From NCBI GenBank assembly GCA_014534385.1, contig JACVRP010000256.1:1-5672 (forward strand): a stretch of DNA of 5,672 nucleotides, read 5' to 3'. Positions 1 through 4,514 of the stretch are shown here, piece by piece; position 1 is the stretch's first letter; every line of letters starts with the position of its first letter. The translations under genes and the position numbers were made by a program. This stretch comes from Cyanobacteria bacterium Co-bin13. GTDB taxonomy: Bacteria; Cyanobacteriota; Cyanobacteriia; Phormidesmidales; Phormidesmidaceae. The notes beneath the pieces are model-generated. The model did no database searches, was not told the DNA's origin, and saw only the letters and a list, made by a program, of their open reading frames with translations.

Positions 1-1
1 T

Positions 2-556
2 CAAGATAGTGGGGTGTCCAACGCGGTTTCAGGCATTATCTTTCGTAACCGGCTCTATGACACTATTTTTGAGGTAGTGGTGTTTACCATCGCTATCATG
101 GGGGCTCATTTTCTGCTGGCCAACGAAAAGCCCTCCAGCACGGTTTACCAGGTTACTGATGAGCCCTCCATTGTTCTGGCCCGACTGGGTGCGACTATTG
201 CTGCACTGATCGCGTTTGAGCTGGCGATTCGGGGACACTTGACGCCAGGAGGGGGGTTTGCAGCGGGGGTCGCAGGCGGCACGGCCATTGGCCTGGTGGC
301 CCTGACTTCATCGCAAGAGCGGCTGCAGATCATCTACAAACGCTGGCAGATTGCGACCTGGGAGAAGATTGCCGTACTGGTCTTTATTGTGTTGGCCGTG
401 ATCACGCTGGCTGGCGTGGAGTTGCCGCCAGGCGAGCTAGGTTCTCTGATCAGTGGTGGGGTGATTCCCGTGCTTAACATTCTGGTTGCTATAAAAGTCG
501 CACTGGGATCGTGGGCAGTCATTCTGGTTTTTATTCGCTACCGAGGGTTGCTGTGA
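2..556 (+). CDS. MnhB/MrpB-type subunit of multisubunit Na+/H+ antiporter (5'-partial)
   Basis: Integral membrane subunit of the Mrp/Mnh cation/proton antiporter family. Numbering from the GTG at 14, hydrophobic segments lie at about residues 18-35, 54-73, 81-98, 117-134 and 150-174. The family hallmark R-G-H-x-x-P-G-G-G-F-x-x-G is at 73-85 (RGHLTPGGGFAAG). The segment before it (NAVSGIIFRNRLYDTIFEVV) resembles the 'YDTLGE' helix that ends MrpA or forms MbhE, so the protein looks like an MbhE-like helix joined to an MnhB domain. The frame is open to the left edge (Gln-Asp-Ser-Gly before the GTG). No clear Shine-Dalgarno precedes GTG 14, so the true start is probably upstream; GTG 14 and ATG 98 are the alternatives. 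It is convergent with the TetR gene, so it probably ends a separate left-hand mrp-type operon. The family call is firm; the start is not. Confidence 0.87.
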   Translation, partial: QDSGVSNAVSGIIFRNRLYDTIFEVVVFTIAIMGAHFLLANEKPSSTVYQVTDEPSIVLARLGATIAALIAFELAIRGHLTPGGGFAAGVAGGTAIGLVALTSSQERLQIIYKRWQIATWEKIAVLVFIVLAVITLAGVELPPGELGSLISGGVIPVLNILVAIKVALGSWAVILVFIRYRGLL

Positions 557-559
557 GAA

Positions 560-599
560 GGGGGGTGCATTGCCCCTCCCATTGCATCCGCTTAGGGGC
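560..599. terminator. GC-rich stem(s) between convergent genes, possible weak terminator
   Basis: The spacer between the antiporter gene and the convergent TetR gene can fold two ways. A G-rich arm at 560-565 can pair with 573-578 (six pairs including one G-U, 7-nt loop). Alternatively GCCCCT at 572-577 can pair perfectly with AGGGGC at 594-599 across a 16-nt loop. The stems share the 572-577 arm and exclude each other. Neither is followed by a convincing U-tract on either strand, so this is not a canonical intrinsic terminator. Its position between two 3' ends is the main reason to list it. Confidence 0.3.
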
Positions 600-1210
600 T
601 AGTCCTGGCCCGGATACCGCACAATTACGTCAATCAGGCTGTCGATCAGGTCATCCTGATTCATGGGAATGATCGGCTGCCCGTGCAGCAGCTTCTGAGT
701 CAGGATGTAGCCCATCAGCGTTCCTAAAAAGATCCGGGCAGTGGCCTCTGGGTTCGCCAGCTTCAGCTCGGGATGGGCTTCGAGATAGTGGCTCAGCAGG
801 TGTAGCACCTTCTGGGGCAGTGCCTGGACGAATAGCTGGGCCAGGGCCGGAAACCGGCCTGACTCGCCAATAATCAGTCGCAAAAAGGCAATGTATTCCT
901 CGTCCACGGCTAGCCTGTCGAGCAGCCGCGTCGCTACCAGGCGCAAAACTTTAGCAGGCTTTTCCTCTAGAGACAAAGAGCCGAAGATGGCCTGAAAGCG
1001 CTGGGCTGTGACCCACTCAATCAGGGCAATAAATAGTCCCTCTTTGTGCTGGAAATGTTTGTAGATAGTGATTTTGGAGACTTTTGCAGCGGCGGCAACC
1101 TGATCCATGCTGGTGCCTTCGTAGCCCCGGTGTAGAAACACCTGGAGGGCACCCTGCAGAATTTGCGTCTGCTTGAGAGCCGTTGCAGACGGGGGTGACA
1201 GTGTGCCCAT
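599..1210 (-). CDS. TetR/AcrR-family transcriptional repressor, CecR-like by context
   Basis: A 203-residue DNA-binding repressor of normal TetR length. The N-terminal helix-turn-helix spans about residues 15-60: 'ILQGALQVFLHRGYEGTSM' leads into the HTH at 33-53, with recognition-helix region KVSKITIYKHF (43-53) and the typical HKEGLF tail. Residues from about 85 to 200 form the helical ligand-binding and dimerisation part; the motif EEYIAFLRLIIGE (104-116) resembles AefR-type C-terminal domains. The ATG at 1210 is preceded by GAGG eight bases away and is the only sensible start. The gene is divergent from the adaptor-ATPase-permease operon and shares a 107-bp intergenic region holding a perfect inverted repeat. 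It therefore most likely represses that operon and itself. Its ligand cannot be read from sequence. E. coli CecR (YbiH), beside ybhGFSR, is the contextual analogue; one-to-one orthology is not shown. Confidence 0.93.
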   Translation of the reverse strand: MGTLSPPSATALKQTQILQGALQVFLHRGYEGTSMDQVAAAAKVSKITIYKHFQHKEGLFIALIEWVTAQRFQAIFGSLSLEEKPAKVLRLVATRLLDRLAVDEEYIAFLRLIIGESGRFPALAQLFVQALPQKVLHLLSHYLEAHPELKLANPEATARIFLGTLMGYILTQKLLHGQPIIPMNQDDLIDSLIDVIVRYPGQD

Positions 1211-1218
1211 GAATTAGA

Positions 1219-1222
1219 CCTC
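1219..1222 (-). promoter_or_regulatory. Ribosome binding site of the TetR gene
   Basis: GAGG on the minus strand, eight bases before the ATG whose first base is 1210. It supports that start codon. Confidence 0.6.
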
Positions 1223-1267
1223 AAATCTTTAAGAAAACTCTACCTTGTGCAGGCCTTGAATTGAATC

Positions 1268-1277
1268 AGTATATACT
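1268..1277. repeat. Second short palindrome next to the main operator
   Basis: AGTATATACT is a perfect 10-bp palindrome that overlaps the left edge of the main inverted repeat by three bases. Its TATAC element recurs in the main operator at 1277-1281, so the region holds several TATAC/GTATA half-sites. This could let two repressor dimers bind, or could simply be the AT-rich -10 region of the leftward promoter. Confidence 0.4.
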
Positions 1278-1299
1278 ATACCGTATAGTTTAGGGTAAA
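1270..1299 (-). promoter_or_regulatory. Candidate promoter of the TetR gene
   Basis: On the minus strand, TTTACC (complement of 1294-1299) and TATATA (complement of 1270-1275) are 18 bases apart, a workable -35/-10 pair. The spacer contains the 15-bp inverted repeat, which would make the repressor autoregulatory. Other -10 choices in this TATA-rich stretch (TATACT, TATAGT) fit less well, so the exact hexamers are uncertain. Confidence 0.45.
1275..1289. promoter_or_regulatory. TetR-type operator, perfect 15-bp inverted repeat
   Basis: ACTATAC-C-GTATAGT: two perfect 7-bp arms around a single central base (C at 1282). Symmetry stops at the next pair outward (T/T at 1274/1290). Length and symmetry suit a TetR dimer. 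It overlaps the rightward -10 box and lies between the -35 and -10 of the leftward promoter candidate, so one site could control both directions. The partner is inferred to be the adjacent TetR protein. Confidence 0.78.
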
Positions 1300-1303
1300 G
1301 CAC

Positions 1304-1309
1304 AAGGAG
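1304..1309 (+). promoter_or_regulatory. Ribosome binding site of the adaptor gene
   Basis: AAGGAG with an 8-nt spacer to the ATG at 1318. It is a strong Shine-Dalgarno sequence and fixes the start of the first gene in the operon. Confidence 0.8.
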
Positions 1310-1317
1310 CAATTCCT

Positions 1318-2595
1318 ATGGTTCAGGTGGCACCGACCCAAACTGATGCCCAGCCGCAAGCTGCCTCTGGGGTTAGGAAAAGAGGCTTTGGCAAGAAAAA
1401 GCTGTTAATGCTGCTGGTGCTGCTGGTGGCAGGGGGCGGGGCAGCGTTGGGCCTTCGGACGTGGATGGCTCAGCCAGATGAGAGTGCCCTGCAGCTGAGT
1501 GGGCGGATCGAGGGCTACGAAACCAACCTAGGAACCAAGGTGGGGGGGCGGATTGCCGAGATTACGGTGCGTGAAGGGGATACGGTGCAGCAGGGACAGG
1601 TCGTAGCCCGGCTGGATGCCCAGGAACTGCAGGCCCAGCTCACGGCGGCCCAGGCCCGCGTGGCGGCGGCGCGGCAGCAGGTTAACCAGGCCCAGCTCCA
1701 GGTGGGGGTGGTTGACAGCCAGCTGCTGGAAGCGCAGCTGACCCTACAGCAGGCCCAGGGCGATGCCTCGGGTCGGGTTGGTCAGTCGGCGGCCTCTGTG
1801 GCGGTTGCCCAGGCTCAGCTGACGGAGGCCCGCGCCCAGGTCAAGCAGGCGGAATCGGCGCTGGCGCTAGCCCAGACAGATCGCGATCGCTTCTCTACGC
1901 TGCTGGCGCAGGGAGCAATTTCCCAGCAGCAGTTTGATCAGGTGCAGACCCAGTTTGAAACTGCCCAAGATACGCTGGCGGCCCGTCAGGCGGCGGTGGT
2001 AGCGGCGCAGCAGCAGGTGAGCGCAGCGCAGGGCACCCTAACCCAGGCCCAAACCAGCCAGCTCAATCCAGACATTCGCACGGCCCAGCTAAACCGCCTT
2101 CAGACGCAGCGGCAGCAGGCCCAGGCCCAGCTGGCGGCAACCCAAGCCGAACTGGAACAGGCCCAGGCAGCCCAGGCAGAAATTGCAGCCCGGCTCAACG
2201 ATTTAGATATTAGTAGCCCCATTGCTGGCGTTGTGATGACGCGCACGGTGGAGCCGGGGGAGGTGATTGCTGCAGGTACCCCAATCCTGACGGTGGTGGA
2301 CTTGAGCCAGGTATACCTGCGCGGCTACATTCCCCAGGGAGAAATTGGGGTGGTGCGGGTAGGGCAGCCAGCCCAGGTGTTTTTAGATTCTGCGCCCGAT
2401 CAGGCTTTGCCAGCGCGGGTAGCGGCAGTGGACGCAGAAGCTTCTTTTACGCCAGAAAACATTTATTTTCGAGAGGACCGGGTGACTCAGGTCTTTGGCC
2501 TCAGACTGAGCATCGACAATCCTGAGGGGTTTGCTAAGCCGGGCATGCCTGCGGATGGTGAAATTCTCCTGCAGACCCAGGAGGCAACTAAATGA
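1318..2595 (+). CDS. HlyD-family membrane fusion protein / periplasmic adaptor (YbhG-like)
   Basis: A 425-residue adaptor that would link an inner-membrane ABC transporter to an outer-membrane channel. A basic N-terminus (KRGFGKKK, 21-28) precedes one membrane segment at about 29-46, an uncleaved signal-anchor by appearance. The split lipoyl-like domain comprises residues 60-100 (SGRIEGYETNLGTKVGGRI, then VREGDTVQQGQVVARLD) and 298-330 (ISSPIAGVV, EPGEVIAAGTPIL). Between them lies a very Ala/Gln-rich antiparallel coiled-coil hairpin (about 101-296). Its tip carries R191-x3-L195-x6-S202, the motif used by AcrA/MacA-type adaptors to contact TolC. Beta-barrel and membrane-proximal parts follow (331-425, including FAKPGMPADG at 405-414). 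It is longer than E. coli YbhG (about 330 residues), mainly in the hairpin. It is first in the operon, with a strong promoter and RBS, and its stop overlaps the ATPase start as ATGA. Family call firm; transported substrate unknown. Confidence 0.93.
   Translation: MVQVAPTQTDAQPQAASGVRKRGFGKKKLLMLLVLLVAGGGAALGLRTWMAQPDESALQLSGRIEGYETNLGTKVGGRIAEITVREGDTVQQGQVVARLDAQELQAQLTAAQARVAAARQQVNQAQLQVGVVDSQLLEAQLTLQQAQGDASGRVGQSAASVAVAQAQLTEARAQVKQAESALALAQTDRDRFSTLLAQGAISQQQFDQVQTQFETAQDTLAARQAAVVAAQQQVSAAQGTLTQAQTSQLNPDIRTAQLNRLQTQRQQAQAQLAATQAELEQAQAAQAEIAARLNDLDISSPIAGVVMTRTVEPGEVIAAGTPILTVVDLSQVYLRGYIPQGEIGVVRVGQPAQVFLDSAPDQALPARVAAVDAEASFTPENIYFREDRVTQVFGLRLSIDNPEGFAKPGMPADGEILLQTQEATK
2579..2584 (+). 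promoter_or_regulatory. Ribosome binding site of the ATPase gene
   Basis: AGGAGG lies within the last codons of the adaptor gene, seven bases before the ATG at 2592. This near-consensus site settles the start and gives strong independent initiation besides translational coupling. Confidence 0.8.
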
Positions 2596-4514
2596 CCCTT
2601 GCCGCTGCTGTGACCACTCAGGTTGAACCTGCGATCGCAGTTCACCACCTACAAAAATCCTACGGCCCTGTAGCTGCGCTCAAAGGCATTGACTTTGCCG
2701 TGCAGCGGGGGGAAATCTTTGGCCTGATTGGGCCAGACGGTGCCGGTAAGACGACAGCGTTTCAGATTTTGGCCGGGGTCATGGCGGCGACTGCCGGAGA
2801 GGTGAAGGTGCTGGGCAGCCACCCCCGACAGGCGCGGCTGCAGCTGGGCTACGTTACCCAGCGGTTTTCCCTCTACAGCGATCTCAGCATTGAGGAAAAC
2901 ATGCGCTACAGCGCCGGGCTGCGGCAGATTCCGGAGGCCGAGTTTCTGGTGCGATCGCAACAGCTGCTAGAGCGAGTCAACCTGCATCGCTTTCGCCAGC
3001 GCCTGGCCGGGCAACTCTCGGGCGGCATGAAGCAGAAGCTGGCCCTCTGCTGTGCCCTGGTGAGCCAACCGGCGGTGCTGCTGCTAGATGAGCCCACAAC
3101 CGGGGTCGATCCGGTGTCGCGACGGGAGTTTTGGGACCTGCTGGCGGCGGTGGCGGCAGAGGGCGTTACCGTTATTGCCGCGACGCCCTACCTAGACGAA
3201 GCCGAGCGCTGCAGCCGCATTGCCCTGATCTATGAGGGGGAGATTCAGCAGCTGGGCACCCTGGCAGACCTGCGGCAGAGCCTGGGCCTGCGCCGGATTG
3301 AGGTGAGAGCAGCGCCCCTGGCCCCGGCAGAGATGGCGCTGAGCCAGAGCGGTCAGAACATTGTAGATATTCAACCCTTTGGCGATCGCTTGGACGTAAT
3401 GGTGACCGATGCCGAGGCGGGTGAGCAGCAGATTCGTGCGGTTTTGGCGCAGCAGGGTCTACCCCTAAAGGCCCTGCGGCAGGACGAACCGACCCTGGAA
3501 AACGTGTTTGTGCATCGGCTGCGGCAGCAGGGCCTCGATCCACCCTACCTGGACTTTCCCGCCTACCGCTCAGGCAAGGAAAAAGGAGGCATTGCCATTG
3601 CCACCCAGGGGCTGCAAAAGACCTTTGGCGATTTTCAGGCGGTCAAAAACCTCGATATCACCGTGCGCTACGGCGACATCTACGGCCTGCTGGGGGCTAA
3701 TGGTGCGGGTAAAACCACCACCATCAAAATGCTCTGCGGTCTTCTGCCTGCCAGCGGCGGCACCATGCAGCTAGCGGGGGAAACCAGCAATCTCAATCGG
3801 CCTGAGGTGCGATCGCGGATCGGCTACATGAGCCAAAAGTTCACCCTCTACGACGACCTGACAATTCTGCAAAACCTGGAATTTTACTGCGGCGTCTATG
3901 GCGTGCCTCGCCAACTGCGGCAGGAGAAAATCGGCTGGGTGCTGACTACCTGCGGCCTCAAGGGGCGAGAAAACACCCTCACCGGCAGCCTTCCCGGCGG
4001 CTGGAAGCAGCGAGTTGCCTTTGGCGCATCGGTAATGCACGAACCCGACATTCTGTTTCTCGATGAGCCTACCTCTGGCGTTGATCCTTTGGCCCGGCGG
4101 CAGTTTTGGCGGCTGATTCGCGACTTTGCCCGGCGCGGCACCGCCGTTTTGGTCACTACCCACTACCTGGAAGAAGCAGAAAACTGCAACGACATGGCCT
4201 TTATGGTGGCCGGACAGATTGTGGCTCAGGGTTCCCCCAGCGCCATCAAAGCCGACCAGCCGGGACAGCTGATTGAGCTAGTGTGTAGCCCCGTTCAGGC
4301 TGCCTCCAACCTGCTGAAGTCGCGGCTGCAGGACTGGCGCGTCTCTATTTTTGGCGACCGCCTGCACCTGGTTCTAGACGATCCTGACCGCGAGCTAGGG
4401 GCCATACAGCAGTGGCTCCGAGGGGCGCAGATCGACGTGCAGTCGGCCCGCCCCATCCCCTTTTCCCTAGAGGATGCCTTTATCGGAATTGTGCAGCGGG
4501 CGGAGCAGCTATGA
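2592..4514 (+). CDS. ABC transporter ATPase with two fused nucleotide-binding domains (YbhF-like)
   Basis: A 640-residue cytoplasmic ATPase with both NBDs in one chain, expected to power the ABC-2 permease(s). NBD1: Walker A GPDGAGKTT 47-55, Q-loop Q90, signature LSGGMKQKL 142-150, Walker B VLLLDEP 162-168 (E167), D-loop GVDP 171-174; the switch His is replaced by Pro199 (ATPYLDEAE). NBD2: Walker A GANGAGKTT 368-376, Q-loop Q415, signature altered to LPGGWKQR 467-474, Walker B ILFLDEP 487-493 (E492), D-loop GVDP 496-499, switch His H524. Each half ends with a related tail (TLENVFV 301-307, SLEDAFI 625-631), showing internal duplication. Residues 311-334 form a polar linker. Degenerate NBD1 H-loop and NBD2 signature are, from memory, also seen in YbhF/RbbA-type proteins, so this is probably family character rather than decay. 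Start and stop overlap neighbours as ATGA. It is longer than E. coli YbhF (about 578 residues). Confidence 0.94.
   Translation: MTLAAAVTTQVEPAIAVHHLQKSYGPVAALKGIDFAVQRGEIFGLIGPDGAGKTTAFQILAGVMAATAGEVKVLGSHPRQARLQLGYVTQRFSLYSDLSIEENMRYSAGLRQIPEAEFLVRSQQLLERVNLHRFRQRLAGQLSGGMKQKLALCCALVSQPAVLLLDEPTTGVDPVSRREFWDLLAAVAAEGVTVIAATPYLDEAERCSRIALIYEGEIQQLGTLADLRQSLGLRRIEVRAAPLAPAEMALSQSGQNIVDIQPFGDRLDVMVTDAEAGEQQIRAVLAQQGLPLKALRQDEPTLENVFVHRLRQQGLDPPYLDFPAYRSGKEKGGIAIATQGLQKTFGDFQAVKNLDITVRYGDIYGLLGANGAGKTTTIKMLCGLLPASGGTMQLAGETSNLNRPEVRSRIGYMSQKFTLYDDLTILQNLEFYCGVYGVPRQLRQEKIGWVLTTCGLKGRENTLTGSLPGGWKQRVAFGASVMHEPDILFLDEPTSGVDPLARRQFWRLIRDFARRGTAVLVTTHYLEEAENCNDMAFMVAGQIVAQGSPSAIKADQPGQLIELVCSPVQAASNLLKSRLQDWRVSIFGDRLHLVLDDPDRELGAIQQWLRGAQIDVQSARPIPFSLEDAFIGIVQRAEQL
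4502..4505 (+). promoter_or_regulatory. Ribosome binding site of the permease gene
   Basis: GGAG five bases before the ATG at 4511, inside the end of the ATPase gene. With the ATGA overlap it favours ATG 4511 over the in-frame ATG at 4412, which lies 103 bases inside the ATPase gene. Confidence 0.6.

Larger units (their letters stand above)
1261..1289 (+). promoter_or_regulatory. Sigma70-type promoter of the export operon
   Basis: A -35 box TTGAAT (1261-1266) and a -10 box TATAGT (1284-1289) are separated by exactly 17 bases. The -10 box matches the TATAAT consensus at five of six positions. Transcription would begin near 1296, giving a leader of roughly 20 nt before the ATG at 1318. The -10 box lies entirely inside the right arm of the 15-bp inverted repeat, so a bound repressor would block polymerase directly. 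Confidence 0.7.
1243..1307. repeat. 8-bp inverted repeat flanking the divergent promoter region
   Basis: CCTTGTGC at 1243-1250 is the exact reverse complement of GCACAAGG at 1300-1307, with 49 bases between. Read outward, each divergent transcript would carry GCACAAGG early in its leader. In the rightward transcript its AAGG forms part of the Shine-Dalgarno sequence. The arms bracket both predicted promoters and the operator. It may be an outer control site, a trace of a duplicated leader, or coincidence. Confidence 0.4.

Noticed and set aside
1..9. Stop codon TAG at 7-9 as the end of an upstream gene
   Set aside because: Two codons of open frame before a stop cannot support a gene call; the antiporter frame itself is open through the edge and explains this stretch.
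1600..2200. Dense CAG/GCC-type repeats, considered as a repeat array
   Set aside because: The repetition follows Ala/Gln codons of the coiled-coil hairpin and has no fixed unit length or spacer pattern, so it is not CRISPR or a tandem DNA repeat.
2308..2319. Perfect 12-bp palindrome CAGGTATACCTG inside the adaptor gene, considered as a second operator
   Set aside because: It is within coding sequence (Ser-Gln-Val-Tyr-Leu), lacks the odd-length symmetry and arm sequence of the 1275-1289 operator, and is about 1 kb from the promoter. Chance is adequate.
3172..3543. 123-codon open frame on the minus strand inside the ATPase gene
   Set aside because: It lies fully antisense to NBD1 and linker coding sequence. 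Its Pro/Ala/Ser/Gly-rich composition is typical of shadow frames in GC-rich genes, and it has no recognisable domain.
3508..3774. 88-codon + strand open frame overlapping the ATPase gene in another frame
   Set aside because: An out-of-frame shadow of linker and NBD2; its apparent Walker-like region is only the shifted reading of the real one.
3771..4163. 130-codon minus-strand open frame inside the ATPase gene
   Set aside because: Antisense to well-conserved NBD2 motifs, with no domain and no promoter or RBS evidence.
4412..4510. N-terminal extension of the permease from ATG 4412
   Set aside because: It lies inside the ATPase gene in another frame, has a low-quality Arg/Gly/Pro-rich sequence, and would precede the normal ABC-2 N-terminus. 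ATG 4511, with GGAG and ATGA coupling, is much better.
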